From Periplaneta americana (taxonomy: Eukaryota; Arthropoda; Insecta; Blattodea; Blattidae): a stretch of 64,000 nucleotides of DNA. This document shows positions 19,331-31,977 of the stretch, one piece after another. A program made the translations under genes and the position numbers. Where the stretch lies: the NCBI RefSeq assembly GCF_040183065.1, contig NC_091128.1, positions 171,341,244-171,405,243 on the forward strand, read 5' to 3'. Positions within the stretch are counted from its first letter, which is position 1, and every line of letters starts with the position of its first letter. The notes below the pieces were generated by a model that saw only the letters and a list, made by a program, of their open reading frames with translations, had not been told where the DNA came from and ran no database searches.

Positions 19331-22224
19331 GGGGTAGATTTTATCAAAGTGCCACTCTTTCTCTTGTCATCACAACACCCCATGACCTCAGTTTCATGAT
19401 GAAGTGCCAAAGTATACCAGACAATGTTTTAACATATTCCAGCATGTGAAAAGGTCCTTACAATCCAACTAGTTACACGGCGTAATTCAGAATGAGGGGA
19501 GAATTGTACAACAGGAAATAGGTTGTTGGTAATGAACGACAGAAACTTTGGGAATTCCGCTCTTAATAAAGGTAAGTAGATTTGGAACATTAAAATATCG
19601 CATTGAATGTCTTTATTGAAATCTCTTATACAATTATTTTATTTCTATCTCTAACAACTAATTACACCTTACAAAAATATTTAAACTCTTATTTCTGATA
19701 TTTTGAAACACCGAAGTACATCTAACAAAAAAAAATGTAAGCCTATAAGAGCAACTAAAATTAAGACTTAGCATATCCAATACTTAGTAAAGATTATGTA
19801 ACTACACCTATATTAAGCTAACATGTGCAACAGTATTTCTGTCACACACTGCAACTAAAAAATGGCAGTAATAGAGCTGAGATATTCCAACTTACAAATT
19901 AGTGAACACAATACAACTTAACCCAACCACTTCTTTAACAATCAATGACCACTTGGGTCCGAATGCTTCATTTCGCGATCATATTATAATCAATGGCACT
20001 ACATAAAATTCCTGAAATTCTTCACTGTAGTAACATTACTACGATGATTACAGTAAAACTACGACACAAGGCCCAAAGGTTACTTTCAGTTTTTTTTAGA
20101 TTTGCTTACGGCTAAATTCAAATACTTATCTGCTACTTTCAAAATCATGTCAGTCTGTGAGCAATTTACCTATAGTCAGTCACTGATAGGTTTATACATA
20201 CATTCAACTTCCTACATTTGCTACAAACACTCTGTCAGCCGCAGTACATTAACGTTGGTAGGATTTGCGTGAAAAAAGAAAGAAGAGGCAAAAGGTATTA
20301 AGCATTTTAATAAACGTAATTATGAATTTACTAGAGAAAAAAAGAACTTGTACTTGTTTGAACTGAATTGTATTCAGAACAAACTTTGGTATATGCAAAA
20401 AGAATATTAGTTAAATATAAACACTGGACATCATAAAATCAATCATGATCTTTTATTTTCATATTAGCTACTCGAAAACATGATCTGGTTATAATATGAT
20501 CAAGGACTGAATGTGCAATATTTATTTATTATCATAGTGAAATGAAGAACGAAATTTCAATTTCTGGGTAACAAAAGAGCAATCCTTCCTTGAAATAACT
20601 CTCAAAAAGTAAACTAATTAATTAAGCAATATCATTTGGTTAACAACTTTTAGGCAAGGGTTTATTTATTTTCATTATTAATTTAAGTGTAATAATTTAG
20701 TCATGCAGTTAATACAAAACTGGAACATCTTTCTTTTGTTTTCAAAAGATACACTTTTCTTTAATCTTTTTTATTTAATTTTAACAATGTCAGCAAACAG
20801 CTGGATACGTTAAGAAGATTGATTAATTAATTTAATTTTAATTTAATTCAATTTCAAAATTATCTCCAAACAGCAGAAATTGATATGTATCCTTCAAGAA
20901 GGTTACAGTAATAAAAAAATATATAAAAAATCTGAAGCACATCATTCACTTTTAAACTAATGTCATTTTCAAGGCAATCTAGAAGCCTGAAGCAATGAAA
21001 ATATTCTGAAGAAAACCTCTTGTAAACAACGAGTTGACATTGCTTTCTTCCTTTAAAATTAGCAATAATTCAGCTGTAGCGATCAATTTCAGAAAACTGG
21101 CATGTGCTCATCACAGAAATAAGGCACTGTTATCAGCAGATAAGGACTGCATTTCATATCAAACAGCACATAATGAAACGTGGCATTTTTAATTTAAATC
21201 AAAACAATTCACTTTGTAACAAACAACAGGCTTCTAAACCTGTACAAATTGCTACAATTCATCTCATTTCTATTCACCTAGAACTAATGAAAGAAAAATA
21301 TTGTTTTACTACCGAAAATAACACCCAACACATTTTCGGAGGGAGGAACAAAGGCACCATCAACCCCCTGCAATCTATTTCACTTATAAAAATACATGCG
21401 GTATATAAAATGTACCAATGTTAAGATGATTTCAATGCGAACACATCTTGTACCGAGTGTCTACCACTTGACCTGAACGTGTCGATAGCATTAGTTACAA
21501 AGACTTGTCATGGACACTTGAATGTAACATTTTTTGCAAATATCGACTCTAAATAGAAATAAGAGAATAATTTTGCTCTTCAATCATTACAAGCAGAAAC
21601 ATGGTTTGCAATTCTTTGCATAGGCCATGAAGTAATATTATGTTCATGTTGACCTAAGGACGGAGAAAGTATTGTTGTTTTCTTAAGTTTAGGTATGATT
21701 GGACTTCTCCATTGCTGTTAATGAATATGCATGACAATCTTTTAAAGGTTAGACATTTAAATTAATTTCTTTACACTAATTTTTATGTTAGGACAGGGTC
21801 ATTATAGTAATATACAGAGTCTGTTCAGTACCAAAAGCAAACGTGTAAAAAATCCTTTGTTCCAACATTACATACAAGGAGTTCTACAAGGATAAAATAT
21901 GATTTTTAAAGACACTATTAACCTAAATGAATCAAAGTATAATACATGAATTATGGGCTGTGAAGCTGTGTAATAATGACTGCATAATAAGTGAAATACG
22001 GATCATCAAAAGGTTTTCAAGAGGAGTCGAGACCTGCATATCTGATGAGATTCAAGGAATGGGAAACGCATTGTCTATTGTAGAAGTCAGTCGTGTTGTC
22101 TTGCGATTTCACAACACAAATAAAGCAGCATTATAACATTCATCCTGTATCTTCATTAAAACGTATGCATAAGTAAATTCTAAATTAAAAAAAAAAAACT
22201 TCCATTCCCAAGAATGCAGAAATA
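19331..22224. other. Repeat-poor AT-rich DNA, no gene seen
   Basis: No protein family is recognisable. On the minus strand an AATAAA lies at 19612-19617. The even base composition and lack of transposons contrast with the rest of the window, so untranslated RNA sequence is possible but unproved. Confidence 0.4.
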
Positions 22225-22816
22225 TACTGGGTGTTCATTTCAAAGTGTGTCATGACGTCACTGTTGTTGGGTCACCGATTTGAAGCGAGTTTCAGCTTAT
22301 ATGTTAGAGAAGTTGCCCATTATTTAAGGCGTTCTTCAATCTGAACTTGAGAACGTGTATGGTATAACTTGAAGTCGTAGCAACAGATGGCAGTCTGTAC
22401 CGTCTGTGTGCTACCATAACCTCTTTCGAACTGTGTTTTGCGCCGGCAAGTCGTACGCAGGGTATTTGTTATCATCGGTTGCGTACGGTAACATTCCACA
22501 ACACAAATCAAATGCTCCGTGTCCATGTTGACCGTCGAAGTTAATGTCAACAAATACGTAAGTAATCGTCTTAACCCTCTCCCCATATCCCAACAGTACG
22601 TATTTGCAAACAGTTCACATTCCTGCCACTACCGGCGTTACCGTACGTATCGGTACGTACTCTTCAGAATGAACGCCGTACTTGCTAGGCAACTTTTCTG
22701 CTCTTAGGTTATACACCTCTGCAGAAGTGTAGGAAGATTGAATTCTCTAGGCTCATCGGCTAGCCACATGACGGCATACAGCGAGCCATGACACATTTTG
22801 AACTGAACACCCAGTA
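22225..22816. mobile_element. TIR DNA element, about 590 bp
   Basis: Ends TACTGGGTGTTCATTTC and CATGACACATTTTGAACTG followed by AACACCCAGTA are inverted repeats of about 30 bp with two mismatches, flanked by TA. Inside are short palindromic TACGTAC/GTACGTA words. No transposase is visible. Confidence 0.85.
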
Positions 22817-23747
22817 TAAGATATTTCTTATCAACTTAGGGGAAACCAGAAAAGAAAGATATTTACTTATATCTGAAGAAAATCTTTTTCAGTGGCGCTG
22901 AAAAATCATCTAAATTGTTTTCGAAGGACGAGATTTTGTTAGAAGCTGTTTAACAAAACCTGCAGAAACACTATGAAGCAAACAATGATGCCTTGCAAAA
23001 CTACCAGAGACTCCGCCCATTTAATGCAGCATTTTGTGCTTACACTAATATTTCCAACAAATTATCTTCGTAATCAAACCACACAAAGTCTTCAGGCATT
23101 CTCATCTCAATAAATGTCAACATCAACAACGAATTTCTGTTGTTATCTCTAAGACTAAAAAATATCAGCAGCAATGAAAATGAATTCACTTTTAGTGGCA
23201 TGAAGTAATATATTTAATAATTTATTACTACACACATTTTCATAGAAATGTCCTTCATTTAATACAGAATAAAAATGTCGAACTTTAACATATTCTATTA
23301 CCGAGCCAATTCCACAAGGAGGAAAGCAGTGGAACGACTGGCCCCTGTTAAATGCCCATGATTAAAAATGCAAACCATAGCTTCTGCATATTCAACCACA
23401 CACACAACTTACCTACATAGAAAAAATTAATATACTAAGCTGATATATCTTATATTATATATGCAAAGTAATTAAATTGAGATACATATGTCTACCATCA
23501 AACTGCAAACTGAATGATAGCATTCACTTGGTAATTTTATTGCATTCCAAAGATGAATGTTTTAAAAAACTTAACACTATAACTAATCAACACATATAAG
23601 CAAGATCTCACTATCTCAAAGCCATCTGAAAAGTAACCATCTTTCTTTAGTCACAAAACCTTTCCACAAACTACATCACAGTAAAAGATAAATAAATCTT
23701 TTTCTGCTCTAAGCGATTTTTAATACTTAGACTTATTAACATAAGAT
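22817..23747. other. AT-rich DNA, nothing identified
   Basis: No terminal repeats, tRNA heads or protein families are visible. Confidence 0.4.
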
Positions 23748-24716
23748 CACAGTCTACTAAATACAGTCGCGAAGCTTGAGGTGATTTTTTGCAAATCTCG
23801 TGATAAAGTGCTCCAAGCGGTTAGCAACTAGAAACAATAGACTGTCCATGGTCGACTTTGGACTGCGTCGTATTTCTATCGAGTGCTAGCTCGTTGCGTA
23901 TTTCACATTGATGCTTGTGAAATGTTCGTTATTGGTTGTAATGAAAATGTTAATGGCTAAAATACAATAATTGGAATAATACTATTTTACTAGAGACGTA
24001 GAAAAATTAAGTTTGTTTTAATCAAATTTATTGATCACGTTTTATTTTCAATTCTGGTGGGATTATTATTGCTTAGGCCTACTTTTTTTTTTTTTCCAAA
24101 GGATATGTTGTTAATTATAGCTGTTAATTTTGTTGTTATTTTTATTTGTTACTTTATTAGAGATGTAGAAAAAGTCTGTTACAATAAAATTTATTAATCA
24201 CGTTTTATTTCCAATTCTGGTGTGATTATTATTGCTTAACCTCAACTACATAAGCCTACACTACAAGTACCGGTACACGTACATAAGTTACTCCATTAAT
24301 TCATATTTCCATTATTATTGTTGTAAAGGGAAATGCCAATTAATATTTATTGGTTTCATAGTTAATTATCGCTATAATCTTGAATGAGTGAAGCGATTAT
24401 AGTAAATTTCAGTTCGTTTTGCACAAACAAAAATTATATTAACTTATTTTTTGCAGGTATCTTCGAGTTTATGGTGGAATTTAATATACTTCATTAAAAT
24501 AATAAATTAACTTTATGCATTTAATATTTCAATAATGGAAGGAAGGTGTTAATTTTTCCAAAAGAACACGACAACGAAAGTATAACATATTTTGTCGGCT
24601 GCTAGGAGAGAGATCTGCGATGATGAGGCGATAGTAGCGATCCTAGTGGTGGGCAACTATTCATGTTTGCATTTTTACTACATATTGAGCTTCGCGACTG
24701 TATATAGTAGACTGTG
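23748..24716. mobile_element. TIR DNA element with internal direct repeat
   Basis: CACAGTCTACTAAATACAG and TCGCGAAGCT at the left match AGCTTCGCGACTGTATATAG and TAGACTGTG at the right, inverted. Internally, a block of about 100 bp beginning ACTAGAGACGTAGAAAAA (23988) recurs near 24155. No transposase was recognised. Confidence 0.8.
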
Positions 24717-24803
24717 ATAAGATTTTAAAATGGTTTTGTGTATTCTCTGAGAAGATTGTTAAATTTTATCTGGCTGTAGGAATCATGTCAAAATTCAACG
24801 AAA

Positions 24804-24989
24804 GTCATTATATCGTCACCTAGCAGACGAAGAGATGTTACTTAAAAAAAAAATTGATTTTAGAGATACGCTGGTTTTGAATACATCTGTATGTAGTTTA
24901 CATATGAAAGTATTCAAGACGGGCATATTTCTAAAATTTTCAATTTTTTAGAGTTACGTCTCTTCGTCTGCTAAGCAACGATATATGAC
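24804..24989. mobile_element. Short TIR MITE, about 185 bp
   Basis: The left end ATATCGTCACCTAGCAGACG and AAGAGATG, and the right end TCTCTTCGTCTGCTAAGC and AACGATAT, are inverted repeats of about 33 bp. It is non-coding. Confidence 0.8.
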
Positions 24990-25529
24990 AACAGTACTTT
25001 AAATAGACTAAACTGACTGCTTTAATACAACTGTTGAGCTCCCCAGTAATTACAATTACCTACATTATCACTACTGCTAACTATCGCTTTATATATGAAA
25101 ATGATTCTGATAATATAGTTTCACCTACATAACATTTCTGTAATGGGCTACAGTGTCCTAAAATTAGGGAACCTATCTTAAATACGAATAATTTTACATT
25201 CTCAATTTTTGTACAAGTTGTTACTGTGACTTTGAGCTTTATATGGATAGGTGAAATGTCAGAACATGTTCCTATTGCTGAACTATACATTATTCATGGA
25301 TATATAATTCTGTGAAACTCAATGGTCATGTACCTCGATAAAATTGCCAGCATTACTTTCTTAAAATGAACAGTCAGAGGATATAATTATCCTAAAGGAA
25401 ATGTTGCCAGTGAATCCTGACCTTCTCTGCAAAGAGCAACAAGTATGTCTGTAGGTCATTTATAAACTGTTCTCAGAAATCGGAACATCGTCACTCTGTA
25501 GAAGATCTTCCTTGAAGAGAATTTCAACA

Positions 25530-25870
25530 CTGGGAAGATTTGGTTCCAAGAAGATTGGGCAACCAGCTACACTTCAAGACAGTTCATAGTATTTGTTCAA
25601 GAAATGTTGCCAAATCATGTGATGCTGTGGAATGAAAAAATTAACCTGTCCCCAACTACATCTGTGGGACTTTCTGAAATAAACAAATGAAGACTAAGTG
25701 AAGCTCTCAAAGACAACACTGTAAATGCAATTTCTGAGCTGTCACAACAAACTGGAAAAAGTTACAGAAAGTGGTGTTTCGAATTCGTCACTGGCAAAAT
25801 GCTAATGATGGTTATGTGAAAAATACAATTTTTAACAAATTAACCTCCTCATTCAAGCTGGCTTTCACAC
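25530..25870 (+). pseudogene. Decayed mariner/IS630-like transposase C-terminus
   Basis: The frame IWFQEDWATSYTSRQFIV, MLPNHVMLW and, after stops, LSEALKDNTVNAISELSQQ resembles the FQQDGATSHTSR..LFPNHV..LK..IR..I segment of insect mariner-like transposases. It is heavily decayed. Confidence 0.5.
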
Positions 25871-26015
25871 TATAGGACATCGAGAACTATGTGAACCCCA
25901 GTGGCTACCAGTCACTACATTCAACGTTGTTCTATTTGCTAGAGTAACAGTATTCTTTGTCTTTCATTTCTGCTTGTAAGAGCTTTTTTTTTATATAATT
26001 TCCTCTCCTGTGGCA

Positions 26016-27066
26016 GGGACACTAGGACTGAGTTTTGAAGTTTTTACAATTTTAATTCGATTTCTTTCATTCTTTAACTTTTACTAGATGCATCAAGAAA
26101 CAGCTGTGAGCAAATTTTCAGCTCTATTGGACTGCTAGTTTCGAAGTTTTTTTTTTATGAGCCTTAATATAATCAAAATGTTCTAGGTGCATTACACTCA
26201 AATATAGCAACATCATTTTTTTTTTCATATGGATCCTGGTTCAAGGGCAATATTTTAACGTTGAGAAATTAACTATGTTAGTTTACACACAATACATTTT
26301 CGAAAATCAGACAATTCTTTATTTATATTTTTGATTTACATATTTTTGTTAGCTCATGACATTTAAGTTAGTTCAGGCACAATAAATGGTTGAAAATCAG
26401 ACAATTCTTTATTTATATTTTTGATTTACATATTTTTGTTAGCTCATGATATTTAAGTTAGTTTAGGCACAATAAATTGTTGAAAATCAGACATTTATTT
26501 ATTCATATTTTTGATTCACATATTTTTTTTTTTTTTCATGATATCTAAGTTAGTTTAGGCACAATACATTTTTGAAAATCAGACATTTATTTATTCATAT
26601 TTTTGATTCACATATTTTTTTTTTTTCATGATATCTAAGTTAGTTTAAGCACAATACATTTTTGAAAATCAGACATTTACTTATTCATAATTTTTATTTC
26701 CATAATATCAGTTTTCAGTTCTTAATTTTCAAGCTACTTACAGATTTCTCAACACTAGATCTCAGAGAACATATGCACGAATATTTTCATTGAATTTGGG
26801 AAAAACTGCATGTGCATGGAACATTCTGAACATCTAAAAATCTAGTTTCGAGGAAAAGGCAAAGGGGATGCAATACTGATGTATGGTGCAGGCCTATATA
26901 AAAATCGCTCCTGGACTTCACAGAAGACATAGAGGCAAAAAATCCCTTCCTATCAATTTCCTAAGTGTCCAAGGAACATTATTATACAAAAAAAAAAAAA
27001 AAAAAAAAAAAAACGAAAATTGATATTTTGATCAATTTTTTGTAAAAACTCAGTCCTAGGGTTCCT
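26016..27066. mobile_element. TIR element containing a 90-bp tandem array
   Basis: The core CTAGGACTGAGTTTT at 26022-26037 is inverted at 27045-27060 (AAAACTCAGTCCTAG). Between them lie a 90-bp minisatellite and an A25 tract (about 26990-27013). No transposase is visible and the exact ends are uncertain. Confidence 0.55.
26270..26690 (+). repeat. Tandem repeat, about 4.5 copies of 90 bp
   Basis: The word GAAAATCAGACA begins units at 26302, 26392, 26482, 26574 and 26664, a period of 90-92 bp. Units share TTTATATTTTTGATTYACAT and TTAGGCACAATA. T-tract length accounts for the two-base variation. Confidence 0.95.
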
Positions 27067-27171
27067 TAAGAATAAACATCAATAAAATCAAAAAATAAGA
27101 AAAATGATAAGTTAGGACTGTATGAAGCAATATATATGGTACACAAGCACACAGACTTCCATACAAATATT

Positions 27172-27177
27172 TTTATT
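27172..27177 (-). terminator. Candidate CDC7 poly(A) signal
   Basis: An AATAAA hexamer lies on the minus strand 68 bases past the CDC7 stop codon. This would give a very short 3' UTR. The region is AT-rich, so chance hexamers are expected and a longer UTR is possible. Confidence 0.4.
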
Positions 27178-27244
27178 TTTTTTTATGTTCCCCATCACCA
27201 ATTATGGCCTAGCAGAATTATTTAATCTCTAATTTAACCACGCC

Positions 27245-27573
27245 TCATAAACCTTTAACGAAGGGGTGTTCCATAGCTTCTGATGCAGTAATTCTTGTCT
27301 CAGGATTCAAATCCAGAAGCCGTTCCAAGAGACTGTATGCAGAACTCGGATACCCAGCTTCGGAGCTACTGCTGCTGGAGGGAGAATCATAGGAGTCACC
27401 AGGCAAGCGACAGAGGCAACCATCCAGTGAGTCTATCACCTGCGTGCAGTCGGGACAGATGGGAGCCCCTGGGGGCACGCTGGGTCTTCCGGCCTTGCGA
27501 TGACGACGCAAGCGTTCACACAGCTTTTTGAGATTCAGGGACCGCTTCTCCACGCTGCACGTCACACAGCGAC
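27245..27573 (-). CDS. CDC7: CDC7 coding exon 9 (C-terminus and stop)
   Basis: It begins GRCVTCSVEKRS, then LKKLCERLRRHRK, as in human DLRKLCERL. A Cys-bearing insert (CPDCTQVID..CLC) and a Ser run follow. It ends SLLERLLDLNPETRITASEA, MEHPFVKGL and stop TGA at 27245-27247. The last segment is the canonical CDC7 C-lobe end. Confidence 0.96.
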
Positions 27574-30500
27574 CTGCAAAACAGTATTCCTTCAGCAGAG
27601 ACAGAGAAGTACGTCTGAGAACTTTCTCTTCTCAGCTTTATAGAAGTCATTCCTTCAGTGGGCTAAATATACAGAGAGAGGCAAATGGTAACATCTTGAT
27701 CTTTTAATAAGTCAGCGTTTCTCAAACTATGGTCCGTGGATCACGTGTGGTCCTCGAGTTCTGCCCTTGTGGTCCTTCAAAAAAGACAGAAGAAATAAAA
27801 TTCAAATAAATTGCATATCACACTACAGGTGAAAATCTCAAAGTTTGGAAATGACACGTGACAGTCGCATTTCACTTTTTCTTCCAGTACTAATATTTTA
27901 TGAAATAATTTCTTACCCTATCCGTCTACCCATTCTACTCTCAGCAACAAACGAGGGATTTAAAGCACTATGAACTATGAACGTGGCATTTCTCGCCATC
28001 TTTTCCCTGCATATCTGGTGCAGAGTCTCTAACCCAGCCTGGGACCACTCGAATTCATAACAGAGGACCAAAGTACCGAACTTTTTCATGTATTGATGAC
28101 TTTCTTGATAGTTTTGCCGACACCCAGTCTGTACATTGAAATGGGCACGTACAATACATCGTACACCAATAAAATAGAACGTGCCAAATTGCATCTTTAC
28201 TTGTTGAAAATCGGGCATGTTTCTGCATTAATTTTTTTATTTCTTTTTCCAGATGACAATATAAGAAATTTTAGACAACGCACCGAGGTTTTGGTTCACT
28301 CTCATTGCCGCACCAAGTAAATCCAAGTTCCAAATAACTTTTGTCATATTTACGAAAGTATTTCTGTTTTGAATAGCTATCATAGGACTAGATATTTCTG
28401 TAATGGCACTATAATCACTGATATTAATATATTTCTTCACACACAGCTTCTGAACTATTAGCACTGCCTAAATGAAGCACATCATCATGTTCCTTTCTTT
28501 TCAAAGATCCGGATCGAAATCAGTTTTCCATTATTTATAATGGACACTATTTAATAGAGACATGGACAACTACTAGCGTGTACCTCATAAGAAGGATTTC
28601 AAACAACTAGCTGCTAACAGGCAAGCGATGAAGCAACAATGCACAGAATTTGTTATAAGTTACTTGTGATTGGCTACAAAAAATATAATTAGAAAAGTAT
28701 TATAATTAATTAATTAATTTTATTTTAAAACATAAGTATACTGCTATTAAAATATGCTGCTAAAATTATAAATTTGCTTTCGAAGGGAACAAGAGTAAGG
28801 TGGTCCGCGAAACTGTTCTGACTTAAAAAAGTGGTCCTCACTTCAGAAAAAGTTTGAGAAACGCTGTAATAAGTGGTTTAAGGATCCTTCTAGATATTTT
28901 TAAGATAGGACGAAGATAAAAAAAATCTTGTTTATACCTCTAACTGAACCCAGCCTTTATAGTCAGCAGACAATTGCTCGAGCCAACTCAACTCTCATTC
29001 AGCACAAAATAATTACAATAAAGAAGCAGTGTCACAATTTACCCAGCTTGCTGGCCAGTTTCTTTATTCCTTCTGTACCAAAGACGGACATGATTTCTGC
29101 CAAGGCACTCAGGTCATCTGGTGAGCGGAAAAAAGGATAGCAGCCACTGAGAATGCACAGGAAGATGATTCCAGCAGCCCACATGTCTACAGCTGTGAAC
29201 AGAAACATGTTACATCTTCAAAGGCTTGCCAACAGCTCAACAAAATATGTTAACTCCTAACAAGCTGCTTCCATATCAGCACTCCACTACCACTACTGTC
29301 AAAGTATGACTTTTTTGTTTTCCCGCCTGAACTTCATAAGGTCTTTTGGTACCATTTTTTATGCACATAAAGATTTATTCAAGACTTGAAGATGAGGAAA
29401 GAGTGAGCTATTTTTTTTTTTTACGAAATGTCAAAAAGTAGAGCTGAGACGAGATGTTATGGCACCAACCTGCGCGAAGTTTTAAATTGCCGGCCAGCAG
29501 GGTAGAGGAGTGGGGGTTGTTTGGGTTACGGTTCTCAAGCTCAGAGCGGCAGGCATATCCGTTTCATCTCTTTCTAAAAACATTCGTCTTACCTTAGTAT
29601 CACTACTTTCCTACTCAAGAGTCCGAAGGTACCTAATGGAATTACGCCCGCTATTCCATCTTTATATTCTTATTCTCCGTCTGAATCAGACGACTGATCT
29701 GTGCTGGAATCAGATGTCCCTAAGTTTATGAAAATGTTCTCAAAAATACTGTCCATCACGTGCTCACTTTCAATGTAATTGTTCTCTACTTTCTTCACAT
29801 AATCATACACTGATATCCATTTTTGGAAGAAGCGATTGCAGGGTCAGCCTCTGCTTATGCGTAGCGTAGAAATTATAGATGAGTCTTCTTAGGACTTCCT
29901 CATCAAAACTGTCTACAGCTGCAATAATCTTCTTCTCGGCTGTGATTTTTCTGGACTGGAGAAAGAATCTGCTGTTTCTGCCTCAATATTTTTCCCTTCT
30001 TCCCTGATTCTTGCCAAGGTTCGCTTTGAAATACCAGTGGCAACCAGTACTCTTGCACACACGCTTTTCAATGGAATTGGTATTCCATTTACAGCCTCTT
30101 CTGACATGAATTTCCATACATCATATGCTATTTCATGTCCTTGACTATGAACTACTCTATGATTTCACATCTTAGACAATGCCATAACGAGGGCGCTCAG
30201 AAGGACAATGTTTTCAGTATTAGCAATAGCGGTAGTAGCAGAACGATCTGAACACTCGGAATGCTAGTAACCAACTAACCCAACACCCCTCCAGTTGAGT
30301 GTTGAGTGTGAGGGCGAGTCCAAGCAAACGAACTAAAATGCGTCACTAGCGCTGGTGCCATAACTTCTCATCCGAGCTCTAGTAGTTATTCTTAGGTAAA
30401 AAAAACATCTATTGATTTTCCAGCATAAACTCTTAGATACATACATATAGGAATAAAATTTCTTTCACAATTTCTTAGACAAAATTGAAGATATTCATCA

Positions 30501-31945
30501 GTCAGAGAGATCAATACGTAGTATGATAAAAATATTTTCCATAGTGAAATTCAGAAGGTGAGAACCCAAGACCTATTTGCACAGGAGCAAGAATTGCAAC
30601 AGATCATGATTCATAATGAGTGGAAGTGTTTAGTAAGTTTCTCAGGAACAAAAGTATGATTCATAAAATTATCTCAGAATCATTTCACATAATTTTATAA
30701 TCTTACATTTATTCAAATTTAATACAGAACAGTTTTATTGTATTCTTAAAAATGTAGGTTCCCAGGACTTACGAGGTTTTGAACTTTCGCCAGTAATATA
30801 TTGTAATGGTGAAGACTTCAACGTAAGTATTGCTGATCTGAAGGTGTGCACAAAACTTAACCCCTAAGAAGAATATTGTTCAGTTACACTGGGAAGGCAG
30901 GAGAATCATGGATTAAACCAAGCAGTTCGCCATTGGAAACAATTGCGTGAAAACAATGCGCTTTCTCTCATTTAGAAATGGATCTGAGAGGACAGGCAAC
31001 ACAACCAGTCTAGAGAGAGATTTCACAACTTGTATACAGGGTGGAAGTGAAATAATCTTGCAGACTGAAAGGGACAATAGGGTACACTTAAATCAATGGA
31101 AAACCTATATTACGTTACTAGCCGTATCCGTGCGCTCCGCTGCACCCGTTAGAAATAAATATAAAGTAATTACATAATTAAAATAGGACATTTGATCCAG
31201 GGAACATTCGTGTTTGATATAAGGATAAATCGTTTATTATGTTACTTAATTTAAATTGTATTTGCATAATTATTAAAATGCGATCATTTTGATCCAGAGA
31301 CCACTCATTTGGTCATAAAAATTATTTTAGAAACTACAGGAAACGAATGTACAGAATAGCCTATCAAGTTTTCTGTGCATAAGAAGCTATTTTAATCTTA
31401 CCTGTCCTCGATTCACTCAGAAGTTACTGTAATAACATTATAGCATTATGTCCATCTAGAGAAACTACACTTTCCAATGGTGAATTAATAATTAATTATA
31501 CAAATCGGTTAATTTAGCTTCTGATATTACTTCATACAAACACAGAAACATTCTCTGTAGGCTATGATTCATAGTTTTCGACTGTTGCTGTCCAAGGCCC
31601 CTTATAGACGAAGTCATTTGTTTTTTAATTCATTACACGGCCTTAGATGGCAGTTCTTTTAATTTTAAAACTCATTTATCTCATTAAATATCAGTCCTAT
31701 CAAAATTTTTCAAGGAATAAAACTTATCGCAAATTATTTTTAAAAAAACTTTTGTTATGTAACATTTTTCACAAAAATCAATAATAAGCGAGATATTTCG
31801 ATTTATTTAATTCAGGCCCCCTTATAACCCCCCTTTTAATTAATGTATTTTGAATGCCATATAGCCTAAAATCTAAGTTACAACGAACTTAATTTATATT
31901 CCAATTTTCATCGAAATCCGTTCAGCCATTATCGCATGAAAAGGT

Positions 31946-31977
<32 letters not shown>

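Noticed and set aside
27913-28218. 101-codon minus frame in the intron 8 hAT as a host protein
   Set aside because: It lies wholly inside a hAT element with clean TSDs; no family could be named.
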